64,000 bases of DNA from Victivallales bacterium (GTDB lineage: Bacteria; Verrucomicrobiota; Lentisphaeria; Oligosphaerales; Oligosphaeraceae). The stretch spans positions 1 through 64,000 of the forward strand of contig JAFZIJ010000186.1 in the NCBI GenBank assembly GCA_017554445.1, given 5' to 3'. The notes under the pieces were generated by a model, which had not been told where the DNA came from, searched no databases, and saw nothing but the letters and a program-made list of their open reading frames with translations. Numbering within the stretch: the stretch's first letter is position 1; every line of letters starts with the position of its first letter. This document shows positions 26,401 to 34,256 of this stretch, piece by piece. The translations under genes and the position numbers were made by a program.

Positions 26401-26500
26401 TCCAATCCTCCGTCTCATAGACAAGCCCCTCCAGCTTCAAATCCGCATGGAGCGCCATGACCATCATCATGATCAAAAAACAAAACCGCCTGCTTGTCAT
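23402..26500 (-). CDS. Large exported protein with PcRGLX/YetA-like domains (possible rhamnogalacturonan lyase relative)
   Basis: A 1032-residue secreted protein. The hydrophobic N-terminus ends near ALHA. Residues to about 165 look like a carbohydrate-binding sandwich, and a fibronectin-like part follows to about 255. From EVPLTIHEPTGVPRASWPV onward it resembles the RIFT-barrel N-domain of PcRGLX/YetA proteins (PL26 group), then a long alpha-helical barrel (HYATVDILHYPPSTFVREP, YEHCCGHVGDYI). PL26 enzymes cleave rhamnogalacturonan from its end. I infer a lyase or hydrolase on a rhamnose-containing polymer; the reaction is not proven. An ATG at 26506 is possible, but AAGGA spacing favours 26500. 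Confidence 0.72.
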   Translation of the reverse strand: MTSRRFCFLIMMMVMALHADLKLEGLVYETEDWSEPKDAWQKDVRSDNKWNLWTTEENIEAKRSRRASLQSPHIAADRQSPEEGAPPLHTKITGIPNGMYHAFMGRTNRYLGISFDGVNWQKSDIGETFLGFYDIKDGVFELWADDRYATPGSLGTAYYDYIRFVPVTEYPKLYDLKAFTLPDGRTQLSWISSTALAAATVTFGIEGQPPQTVTEEDNNLRNHAVVLPSLTEGAKYTASVKAPIRRGGTEAIESESIAFVAGARPRLAKSQSVEVPLTIHEPTGVPRASWPVVSGVPFAQGVLASENDMILLNDAGQAVPAQFTITSRWPDGSARWATVLFMARTTADDVTYTLKTGENLPKPAMPNQQNLAGWVAGLASYLQQFPNNLIITLENGEQLVAENFAFTAGEKTALRATGKLTCDLTDEDSGEPVFRFQMNIAFYGNLPYGLWNIDYSLTNVDFRTMNHLVKSVVLQLKTGALNKFVATADGNRYEDGFEVTQFLEKEATLTANGNATSLERFDGFMAFGPPIGNLFAVQFHDFWQTYPKGMKIDNEFIHVSLLPALPAANYPPADLESNADEFFQHYYWYKDGCYVWKQGLEVQQRISWIMIERNASLGNVRGWMQKPLFAKASPEYYCKSMAFSNVEPASPNFFPEYDENFDASFKQLEEGRVKRGEYGWLNYGDWFGERKWNWGNNEYDLTYACAVQFARTGNLDYLERAAQMTRHYATVDILHYPPSTFVREPIYEHCCGHVGDYITKSAPLYQKMGKNNAMLGGAHDGTGGHALHVGLYLMANLLGEPRYADVAFACSWNQSKRYTPNYRFTIERTVGWSIINNMYAYSITNNPYFLNACKIFFEAVKKQQNPQTGCFDLPQDQSECDCPDKAEHRGGKPFATGVLMHGLIRYYEATGDPDVKDVLLKIVDWLMNTAWNPKVNGWRYKTGCPKYENGGSYSILTVEGITYASILTGDPKYAQFVADTIGKSLRKKTGSGVGSGKTFTQFSRQTSHALYNIHKQLGISATQVPEEKKEQK

Positions 26501-26538
26501 AATCATTTCCTTATCTACTGTTTTTTGCCGCTGTTTTC

Positions 26539-26566
26539 TTGCCCTGTTAAGTTTTGATATTATAAT
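26539..26566 (+). promoter_or_regulatory. Candidate promoter of the DUF4838 gene
   Basis: TTGCCC, 16 bases, then TATAAT. The predicted leader to the ATG at 26650 is about 75 bases and contains a terminator-like hairpin (26575-26606). Confidence 0.45.
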
Positions 26567-26574
26567 TTATAGTC

Positions 26575-26606
26575 AGCAGTCGTGCAACCAGCGACTGCTA
26601 TTTTTC
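26575..26606 (+). terminator. Terminator-like hairpin in the leader of the DUF4838 gene
   Basis: AGCAGTCG and CGACTGCT form a perfect 8-bp stem around a nine-base loop, then ATTTTTCT. No plus-strand gene lies upstream, so it can only act on transcripts started within this spacer. That suggests attenuation. Confidence 0.6.
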
Positions 26607-26649
26607 TAACAGAACATTCCCTTCACCATAATTATACATTTTCATAGAT

Positions 26650-28908
26650 ATGAATAAATATCTTCTTCCAGCCATGCTCTTAACCTCCGCCATCGTCCAT
26701 GCCGCTCTTCCCGTCATTCTCCCCTCATCGCCATCAGAAGTTGAAATAACTGCGGCCCATGAACTTGCGTTCTATCTCCACAAAATCACAAGCGATTCCT
26801 ATCCAGTTCTTAACGAACCATCCACCGCCTCGTCGGCAATCTACATCGGGAAGACAAACGCCTTTCAAAAGGCATTTCCGGACATCGATCTCGACAAACT
26901 GCCAGCCGATTCCATCGTCATCAAATCGCATGGCGACAGTCTCTATCTGGCGGGCCATCCGCTCCGCGGCACGCTCTACGCCGTCTATACGTTCCTTGAA
27001 GACCATTGCGGCGTCCGCTGGTGGACATCCACGGAAGAAACCGTTCCCAAACGCGACGTATTTTCGATTCCGCAGCTGGACATCGTCTATTCACCCAAAC
27101 TCGTCTGCCGCGAGACATTCTACAAAGACGCCTTCGCGGATGTCTTTTCCGCCAAGTTGAAAAACAACGGCCATTTTGCCGTCACGTCGCCCGCATATGG
27201 CACCCATTCGTCCATCATCGGCTGGTGCCATACGTTCGCGCAATTTATTCCTGTCGAAAAATATTACAACGACCATCCCGACTGGTTCTCGTTGGTTGAC
27301 GGCAAACGTCAGGGCGGCAGATTGGACTTCCAACTCTGCCTGACCAACGACGAAATGACAAAGGAATTCATCCGCATCTGTCTGGAAAAGATCAAGGAAA
27401 ATCCCACGGCTGGAATGATTTCCGTCTCGCAGAACGACGCTTTCCATCCTAAGCCGTGCCAATGTCCCGCCTGCACGAAGCTTGTGGAGGAAAACGGTGC
27501 GCAGTCCGGCCCGCTCATCTATTTCGTTAATAAAGTCGCCGAAGCGATTGAAAAGGAATATCCGGACTTTCTCGTTGAGACGCTTGCCTATCAATATACG
27601 ATGCAACCGCCGAAAGTCATCCGCCCGCGCCATAATGTTGTTATCCGCTTGTGCACAGGCCTAAATGCCGTTCAGACAATCGAGAATGGAAAGGACAACC
27701 AAGGCTTCAAACGACTTCTGGAGGCATGGAGCGCCATCGCCCCGAAGCTCTATGTCTGGCATTACATCGCCAATTTCCATAATTATATGGTGCCATATCC
27801 AGATTATTTGCATTTTGCGGACGACATCCGCCTGTTTGTGAAAAACCACGCCGTCGGCATCTTCGAGCAAGGCGATTCCGGCTGCACGGTCGGAGATTTT
27901 GTCGCGGCTCGCGCATGGATCATTTCGCATCTGCTTTGGAATCCGCAACTTGACGAAAAGGTTCTGATGAACGAATTCTTCAGAGGCTACTACGGCGCGG
28001 CGGCAGACGCCTTGCTCCGTTACTGGCGATTGACGGTTGACGCTGTCAAGAAAGCAGGCATCCATCTGCATGTCGATGGATCCATTCCACCAGTCTGGAT
28101 GACAGATGACGTGCTCCGCGACTGCATCAAGCTGTTTGACGAAGCTGAAGCCGCAGTTTCCAACCAGTCGGAATATCTCGTCCGCGTCCGCAAGGCTCGT
28201 CTTGGCATAGACTTATGCGCCATCAAACGTCACATTACCTGTATCCGTCTCGTCCGTTTCCAGAACGCCAGGCCGGAAGAGCTCTTCCTCTTGCCAGACG
28301 CCGAAAAACGCGTGGAGGATTTCATCGAACGGACGAAAGACGCGGGCAATATCTGCGAAGGCGTCGCTTTCGGCAATTACGCCGTCAGCCTCCGCAACCA
28401 ATTGAAAATCGAAGCGCCATCCGACACGCCGGAACTCTGCGCAGACCTGCCAAGCGGCAAATGGGACTCCTTCCAGGAGAAGCGTTTCCGTCTCGTCCGG
28501 CCCGGCGAATGGGTCAGCATCGTCAATGATCCAGCCGCCTCCGATGGCAAGGCCGCCGTCATGCCGGGCGACAGTCCGCAATGGGCCGTTCAAGTTCCGA
28601 TGGGAGGATATCCCAACAACTTGCCGTGGGTCGTCTATTATTCCGTCCGTTGCGATGCAGACGCCACGGATGGCCTTGCCTTCACTTGCGGCCTCCACAA
28701 CAACGCCAATGGCGGCGACCATTTCATCAACCACCATCAAGTTTCAGAATGCCGTGGCAAAGAATACAAACTCTTCAAATCCAATCCTGTAAACATCCCT
28801 GAAGACGGCTATCTCTGGTTCTGCCCGCCAGCCCGCCCGAAATCGCAGGTCAAAAACGTCTATATCGACCGCGTCTTTATCATCCAAGAGAACATGCCGC
28901 AACAGTAA
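26650..28908 (+). CDS. Exported DUF4838 protein, glycoside-hydrolase-like
   Basis: A 752-residue protein with a signal peptide (cleavage near AIVHA). The N-terminal domain resembles the alpha-glucuronidase (GH67) N-domain: EITAAHELAFYLHKIT, AIYIGKTNAF, GTLYAVYTFLEDHCGVRWW. The central DUF4838 TIM-barrel-like region contains SVSQNDAFHPKPCQCPAC and IFEQGDSGCTVGDF. A helical and beta-sandwich C-terminus follows. This family is common in Lentisphaerota and Bacteroidota polysaccharide clusters, and I know of no characterised substrate. The CDF transporter gene follows after 21 bases. Confidence 0.88.
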   Translation: MNKYLLPAMLLTSAIVHAALPVILPSSPSEVEITAAHELAFYLHKITSDSYPVLNEPSTASSAIYIGKTNAFQKAFPDIDLDKLPADSIVIKSHGDSLYLAGHPLRGTLYAVYTFLEDHCGVRWWTSTEETVPKRDVFSIPQLDIVYSPKLVCRETFYKDAFADVFSAKLKNNGHFAVTSPAYGTHSSIIGWCHTFAQFIPVEKYYNDHPDWFSLVDGKRQGGRLDFQLCLTNDEMTKEFIRICLEKIKENPTAGMISVSQNDAFHPKPCQCPACTKLVEENGAQSGPLIYFVNKVAEAIEKEYPDFLVETLAYQYTMQPPKVIRPRHNVVIRLCTGLNAVQTIENGKDNQGFKRLLEAWSAIAPKLYVWHYIANFHNYMVPYPDYLHFADDIRLFVKNHAVGIFEQGDSGCTVGDFVAARAWIISHLLWNPQLDEKVLMNEFFRGYYGAAADALLRYWRLTVDAVKKAGIHLHVDGSIPPVWMTDDVLRDCIKLFDEAEAAVSNQSEYLVRVRKARLGIDLCAIKRHITCIRLVRFQNARPEELFLLPDAEKRVEDFIERTKDAGNICEGVAFGNYAVSLRNQLKIEAPSDTPELCADLPSGKWDSFQEKRFRLVRPGEWVSIVNDPAASDGKAAVMPGDSPQWAVQVPMGGYPNNLPWVVYYSVRCDADATDGLAFTCGLHNNANGGDHFINHHQVSECRGKEYKLFKSNPVNIPEDGYLWFCPPARPKSQVKNVYIDRVFIIQENMPQQ

Positions 28909-28929
28909 GTATTTTATAGCACCGTCATT

Positions 28930-30042
28930 ATGAATCCTATCCGTAAAATCACCCTTTGGGGGATGTTCGTCAACATCCTTCTCACCGCCTGCAAATTCAT
29001 CATCGGTTTTCTCGCACACAGTCAGGCCTGTATCGCCGACGGTGTCCACAGTTTGTCCGATTTCACGACGGATATCGCCGTGCTCGTCGGCGTCCGTTTC
29101 TGGTCTGCTCCCGCCGACAGTGACCATCCGCATGGTCATCAGCGTATAGAAGCTCTCATCACGCTGTTCATCGGCGTCCTCCTCTGCGTCACCGCTTTGA
29201 GCATGGCTATCAACGCCATCAAAAGTATCGGCCAAGCGGAAGAAGGCAATGTTCCCGGCTGGCCTGTCTTCGTCGTGGCGTTGCTCTCCATCATTTCAAA
29301 GGAGATCCTCTACCATTGCACGGTGGCGGTCGGCAATGCCTGCCATTCGTCCGCACTCGTCGCAAGTGCTTGGCATCAGCGGTCTGACGCCATCTCGTCC
29401 ATTCCCGTCGCCATCGTCGCCGCCGCCGGTCATTTCTGGCCACACGTCACCTATCTGGACGCCATCGCGGCCATTCTCGTTTCCACCATGCTGCTGAAGA
29501 CTGCCTGGAGCATCGTATGGCCTTGCCTGAAAGAACTTTCCGACCAAGGCGTCACGCCGACCGAACTGGATGAAATGCGCAACATCGCCGCCTCCATTCC
29601 AGGCATCGAAGACGTCCATGAACTGCGCACACGCCGCCTTGGACACGGCGTCCTGCTGGACATGCATGTCTTGGTGGATCGCGGCATGTCGGTCGAAGAA
29701 GGCCATCGCCTTTGCGAAGAGGCGGCGACAGCCATCCGTCACAAGATGCCTGTCGTTTTGGATGTGCTCACCCATCTGGAACCGATGAATTCCGTCGATT
29801 TGGAAGCATCCATCGACACCATCGCCCGTGGTGTGAAAGGAGTGAAAGACATTCACAACATCCGTGTCCGCAGTGTATTAAGCGGTTATGACGTTGATTT
29901 GCATGTTCTGGTGGAACCGACGCTGTCCGTTGCGGACGGTCATTCCATCTGCAACGATGTCCGCGACGCGATTTTGAAAAGCGACTTGAAAGTCGTCGCC
30001 GTCCTCACCCATCTGGAACCGTTCTATCCCAAAAGCGAATAA
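28930..30042 (+). CDS. Cation diffusion facilitator metal transporter with duplicated C-terminal domain
   Basis: A 370-residue CDF transporter exporting Zn, Fe, Mn or a similar ion in exchange for protons. Six membrane segments are visible, with metal-site residues in IADGVHSLSD and HPHGHQR near the start, and HQRSDAISSIPVAI in helix V. The cytoplasmic metallochaperone-like domain occurs twice: IPGIEDVHELRTRRLGHG...LDMHVLVD and VKGVKDIHNIRVRSVLSG...VDLHVLVE. Each copy ends in VLTHLEP. Most CDF proteins have one copy and about 300 residues. Metal specificity is not readable. Confidence 0.93.
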   Translation: MNPIRKITLWGMFVNILLTACKFIIGFLAHSQACIADGVHSLSDFTTDIAVLVGVRFWSAPADSDHPHGHQRIEALITLFIGVLLCVTALSMAINAIKSIGQAEEGNVPGWPVFVVALLSIISKEILYHCTVAVGNACHSSALVASAWHQRSDAISSIPVAIVAAAGHFWPHVTYLDAIAAILVSTMLLKTAWSIVWPCLKELSDQGVTPTELDEMRNIAASIPGIEDVHELRTRRLGHGVLLDMHVLVDRGMSVEEGHRLCEEAATAIRHKMPVVLDVLTHLEPMNSVDLEASIDTIARGVKGVKDIHNIRVRSVLSGYDVDLHVLVEPTLSVADGHSICNDVRDAILKSDLKVVAVLTHLEPFYPKSE

Positions 30043-30084
30043 ACGGCCCGAACAGACGGTCATGCTCCGTCATGACCGCCTCAT

Positions 30085-32202
30085 CTAGATGAATTTCCGC
30101 AGTGTATCCAACAGGACGGCGGATTTGACTGGTTTCGCAATATGCGCGTCCATGCCAGAAGCCAACGACTTCTGTTTGTCCTCTTCGAAAGCGTTGGCGG
30201 ACAACGCGATAATGACAACGGGACGGCCGTCGTCCGGCAGAGCGCGAATCGCCGACGCCGCTTCATAGCCGTTCATGACCGGCATCCGGATGTCCATCAA
30301 AATCGCGTCGTAATAATGCACGCCGTTCTTCTTGACCATCTCGACCGCTTCCGCACCGTTGCATGCCATATCGACAACCATGCCAGATTCCCGCAAAATC
30401 TCCGCCGCGATTTCACAGTTCAGCTCGTTGTCGTCAACCAACAGGATCTTCCGTCCTTCCAATGTCTTAGACTCGTTGGCGGAATCCTCAACTTGCGTTT
30501 TCGACACGCTTTTCGGCTGAATCTTCAACGGCAACGTCACCACAAACGTCGAACCTTTTCCTATTTCGCTCTTGGCGGTGATCGTGCCATTCATAAGCGT
30601 CACAAGTCGGTTTGTGATCGCAAGGCCAAGCCCCGCCCCCTGCTCTTTCATGACCTCCTCGCGATTTTCACGAACAAAGCTTTCGAACATGTGGTTCATA
30701 AACTCCTTGCTCATGCCGATGCCAGTATCCTCAACCATGATAGAATACATGCCGACACCATCCTTCGCATCCGCCTCTTGTTCAATTCTTAGCGTAACGG
30801 TTCCTCCTTCGCCCGTGTATTTGATGGCGTTCGTCACCAAATTGATCACCACTTGGTTGATATGCAGGATATCCGCTTGGACATAGCGGTCACATATCTC
30901 GCCATAAGTCACTTTATAATCGATATTTTTGGCCATCGCCAAAGGATTGACGATCGGCGCGATGTCATCCATGAAACCGATCAAATCGACAGGCGTCTCC
31001 GTAATCTCGACATGGCCGTTTTCAATTCGGCTCATGTCCAAAACATCGTTCAGCAACGACAGCAGATGAGCGCTGGAACTCTTGATCTTATGCAGACTGT
31101 CAGCAACTTTTTCATGATCGTCGATATGCTTCTGCGCAATGTCCGTAAATCCGATAATCGCATTCATCGGTGTACGCACGTCATGGCTCATGTTGAACAA
31201 AAACGTGCTTTTCGCCCTGCTGGCCGCCTCCGCCCGATCGCGAGCCTCCTTGAGTTCATTCTGATATTCTAACTCCTTTTCAAGCTCGCCGACGGCGATT
31301 TCATTGCGAACCTGCCGGTCGATATTCAGAAGCCCCACGACCAATTTGTCCGGATTATCCTTGTCCTGCGTGAATTTGATACGATAGTACTGAGCCTGCC
31401 CGTCAATCATGAGACGTACTTCAAACTTATAGACAGGATTGCGTTCCAACGCCTTGAGGACGATCTCACGACCATTTTTGCGGTTGAATTCCTCCTGATC
31501 TTCCTCCGCTACAATTTTCCTCAGCAGACGGCCTAACTGGCTGTCAATGATTTTTCCGTCTTTCGACGCCTCCAACGCCTTTTCAAAGACAGGCGATGCA
31601 CGGTAGATGGTCAAATCACCAAGATTCTTGTCGATAATTCCCACAAATTCAAAATCATCCGCCAGCGAAGCGATGATAGCCATGTATTCGGCACGTTGCT
31701 CCTCATTCCGCTTCACTTCATCAATGCTGTGGATGCCGATGACAAGCCCTTTGATCGTCCCATCCGCCGCATAGTCCGCCGTGAATTTCATCTGGGTATA
31801 GGAAAAGTCGTCGCCTTTCCGAATTCTGAAGTTCACAAAATAGGCCGGAGCCTTCTGCAAGTGCAACAGAACCATACTTTGGCTCGTCCTCTCATCGAAT
31901 TTTTCACGATCCGGTTCATACACCGCGAATTTCGAAAACAGCCTGAAACGCTCCCGTGAATTCCGTTCAGTCGCCCAGCCGGGGATGATGGACGAAAGTT
32001 TGTCGGAAATGCGAAAAATCGTCGTGTTTTCATAGGCTTCCGTCGTCAAATCGACATAGTTCACGCAGGCGAAATCCTCCGTCAGCCCTGCGATGACGGC
32101 CCGTTGCCTGGCCTCCTTCTCCATGCCCTCCATCCTGCGACGCTCGCGTTCGTATTCCTCCGCTCCCCGGCGCCATTCATTGTTTTGTTGTTCGGAATCC
32201 AT
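30085..32202 (-). CDS. Hybrid sensor histidine kinase/response regulator
   Basis: A 705-residue, apparently cytoplasmic kinase with no membrane segment. Two PAS-like sensor domains (about 36-165 and 172-300) precede a coiled-coil linker. In the HisKA domain, NMSHDVRTPMNAI carries the phosphorylated His340. The ATPase domain follows with NLVTNAIKYT near 457, DTGIGM and GAGLGLAI. A C-terminal receiver begins KILLVDDNE, with phospho-acceptor Asp637 in AILMDIRMP and the conserved Lys in HIAKPV. No separate regulator or output gene is adjacent, so the target is unknown. Confidence 0.95.
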   Translation of the reverse strand: MDSEQQNNEWRRGAEEYERERRRMEGMEKEARQRAVIAGLTEDFACVNYVDLTTEAYENTTIFRISDKLSSIIPGWATERNSRERFRLFSKFAVYEPDREKFDERTSQSMVLLHLQKAPAYFVNFRIRKGDDFSYTQMKFTADYAADGTIKGLVIGIHSIDEVKRNEEQRAEYMAIIASLADDFEFVGIIDKNLGDLTIYRASPVFEKALEASKDGKIIDSQLGRLLRKIVAEEDQEEFNRKNGREIVLKALERNPVYKFEVRLMIDGQAQYYRIKFTQDKDNPDKLVVGLLNIDRQVRNEIAVGELEKELEYQNELKEARDRAEAASRAKSTFLFNMSHDVRTPMNAIIGFTDIAQKHIDDHEKVADSLHKIKSSSAHLLSLLNDVLDMSRIENGHVEITETPVDLIGFMDDIAPIVNPLAMAKNIDYKVTYGEICDRYVQADILHINQVVINLVTNAIKYTGEGGTVTLRIEQEADAKDGVGMYSIMVEDTGIGMSKEFMNHMFESFVRENREEVMKEQGAGLGLAITNRLVTLMNGTITAKSEIGKGSTFVVTLPLKIQPKSVSKTQVEDSANESKTLEGRKILLVDDNELNCEIAAEILRESGMVVDMACNGAEAVEMVKKNGVHYYDAILMDIRMPVMNGYEAASAIRALPDDGRPVVIIALSANAFEEDKQKSLASGMDAHIAKPVKSAVLLDTLRKFI

Positions 32203-32382
32203 AACACGTTTTCAACCAGTCATCAACAACCATTTTTCAGTCTTGTCAGACAACTGATACCCAAAGCCAGTAAACAATACAACCCAATATTAAAACTTGT
32301 AATATACAAGCCCTGCAACGATTTCACAATTGCGGAATTAAATTTTTTCATGGTCATCTGAAGACAAAATCCCAATAACATT

Positions 32383-33726
32383 TTATTCATTCTCAATACG
32401 TGAGATGGCATAGAGGGGCAGATTTTCCAAAGTGAATTTATATTCGGCGTTTTCCAAATTATTTTTCGTCGGAATGGTATCCGTCAAGTCACGGCGAAAG
32501 TCGATCATGGATGCGCGGATGGCAAAAGGTATCTTGTATTTTCTACAGAATCCCATCAGGCTACGGGACTGTAAATTCGTTTCCGCCTTCACTTCCAACG
32601 GGATAACATTCATCCCATGCTGATAGATGAAATCTACTTCATTACTCTCTGTCGCCCAATAATATGGAACAATATCTGTTTCAGCCAGCAACTGCTGATG
32701 GACATACTGTTCCGTCAAAGCCCCTTTGAACTCCGTGAAAATCCTGTTGCCTTCCAAAATGGAGCGAGGATCCAAATCGCTTTGCGCCCCAAGCAATCCT
32801 ACATCCAGAAGAAACAGCTTGAATATGTTTTCCTCCACGTATGCAGCCAACGGCATACTAGGTTTGGAAACACGCTGTACACGATAAAGCAGACCTGCAT
32901 CGCAAAGCCACTGAATCGCCTCCGCAAAGTCACTCTTCCGTGCATTCTTCTCCAGCTTCGATAAGAAGAATTTCTTATTCTCCTTCGCCAACTGCATGGG
33001 AACGGAATTCCACACCATTCGGATGCTTGGAACAATGTTAGCAGGAGTATGCTTGCCGAAATCCCTGTCATAATCCATCAAAAGTTCTTTTTGGATGGCT
33101 CGTGCTTTGAAAAAATCACGGTTTTTCACAAAAGAAGCGACAACCGCAGGCATACCGCCAACGAAGTAATAATAACGCAGATATTCGATCAACTTTTCCT
33201 TGTAAATACTTGCATTCTCCCAATCGCCCTGCTGAATGACCTGCACAAACGCATCCTCGCCCATTGCTTCCAAAAATTCCAGATAACTCATCGGATGAAG
33301 TGTCAACGTATCAACTTTGCCAACAGGAAAACCTGTTCCCGTCAATGACGCCACGCCAAGATAGGAACCTGCCGCCGCAACATGATACTGCGGCGCGTCT
33401 TCACAAAAATATTTCAGACAGGTCACGGCACGAGGCGCCTCCTGGATTTCATCCAAAATAATGAGCGTCTTCCCCGGCTTTATCGCATGCCCGCAGTGCA
33501 ATTGTAAAGCCGTGATGATTCTTTCAATCGAAAAATCGTGTTCAAAGATGCGCTTCGCCGATTCGTCCTTGTCAAAATTGACATATGCAATATTCTGAAA
33601 ACATGTTCTTCCAAATTCTTTCAGAAGCCATGTTTTCCCGACCTGACGCGCTCCCTGAAAAAGCAACGGTTTCCGTGAGTCAGACTCCATCCAAGACTTA
33701 AGTCGTTTTATAGAAATACGTTTCAT
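32383..33726 (-). CDS. AAA+ ATPase with C-terminal DUF4143
   Basis: A 447-residue protein. The N-terminal AAA_14 domain has Walker A in LLFQGARQVGKTWLL, Walker B in LIILDEIQEAP and sensor-like AAAGSYLGV. DUF4143 covers about 200-400 (FLLDVGLLGAQSDL, EQYVHQQLLAE, EVDFIYQHGMNVIPLEVKAE), the last part resembling a PD-(D/E)XK core. Such ATPases are widespread and multi-copy, and their function is unknown. The gene is less GC-rich than its neighbours, which hints at transfer. A five-unit 33-bp array lies directly upstream. Confidence 0.92.
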   Translation of the reverse strand: MKRISIKRLKSWMESDSRKPLLFQGARQVGKTWLLKEFGRTCFQNIAYVNFDKDESAKRIFEHDFSIERIITALQLHCGHAIKPGKTLIILDEIQEAPRAVTCLKYFCEDAPQYHVAAAGSYLGVASLTGTGFPVGKVDTLTLHPMSYLEFLEAMGEDAFVQVIQQGDWENASIYKEKLIEYLRYYYFVGGMPAVVASFVKNRDFFKARAIQKELLMDYDRDFGKHTPANIVPSIRMVWNSVPMQLAKENKKFFLSKLEKNARKSDFAEAIQWLCDAGLLYRVQRVSKPSMPLAAYVEENIFKLFLLDVGLLGAQSDLDPRSILEGNRIFTEFKGALTEQYVHQQLLAETDIVPYYWATESNEVDFIYQHGMNVIPLEVKAETNLQSRSLMGFCRKYKIPFAIRASMIDFRRDLTDTIPTKNNLENAEYKFTLENLPLYAISRIENE

Positions 33727-34256
33727 AATGACTTCATCATTTTTTCAATACTTTTCTGGTGATATTTTCATCAATAATATACACTTTTCTGGTGATAATT
33801 CAACCAATTTTCAACACTTTTCTGGTAATAAATTAATTGTAATCCAACACTTTTCTGGTGATAAATCTGCAAAACCTCTACACTTTTTAATTGATAATGT
33901 TCTTACATTTTTTCATTATTATATTCTTTTTTGCTTTTTTTAGCATCTTTGCTCACACATGATATCAATTATGGAATTGAAATTACAACGTTCCGATATA
34001 CCATGTGATTTTTTACAAGAAAAATGAATCCTCTCCCATAAGATTTTCTTCTCTCGTTCGTCTAATTAATCAGACAGCAACTTCATGGGCATGAAACAAC
34101 GCCTCCCGTTGAACATCACGGCCCTAGGCCAAACAGGAATTTGATTTTCTGAAAGAACACCCTAAATTAATCATAATCAAAAATAAGCCTTTCCGGTCAT
34201 GGGGCGCACATGTCGTTATCACCCATGTTCCACCAGAAGAGCAAGGAGAATACGCC
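33727..34256. other. 530-bp intergenic region between divergent genes
   Basis: The first 170 bases hold the 33-bp array. The rest is AT-rich up to about 34070, then of average composition. A possible 17-codon frame (34091-34144) starts MKQRLPL but has no SD, and I do not call it. No RNA gene was recognised. Confidence 0.5.
33748..33897. repeat. 33-bp interspersed array: 18-bp core, 15-bp unique parts, 5 units
   Basis: The core ACACTTTTCTGGTGATAA occurs at 33748, 33781, 33814, 33847 and 33880. The spacing is exactly 33 bp and the 15-bp segments between cores are unique. The first core differs at two positions, the third at one, and the last is more degenerate. Read on the minus strand (TTATCACCAGAAAAGTGT) the array sits 22 bases upstream of the AAA/DUF4143 start, in its promoter or leader. 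Confidence 0.95.

Noticed and set aside
30057-30078. Inverted repeat CGGTCATG...CATGACCG between the CDF and histidine kinase genes
   Set aside because: An 8-bp stem without a T run on either strand. It could be a weak convergent terminator, but support is too thin to list.
33748-33897. CRISPR array
   Set aside because: Core of 18 bp and intervals of 15 bp are too short, the last core is degenerate, and no cas gene is in the window.
33728-33943. 71-codon open frame across the 33-bp array with an 11-residue repeat (HFSGD)
   Set aside because: The frame is a by-product of the 33-bp period. It has no SD and is AT-rich low-complexity sequence. Not called as a gene, although translation cannot be excluded.
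34091-34144. Seventeen-codon possible leader peptide upstream of the gene at 34257
   Set aside because: No SD, no hairpin pair typical of attenuation, and no regulatory residue pattern.
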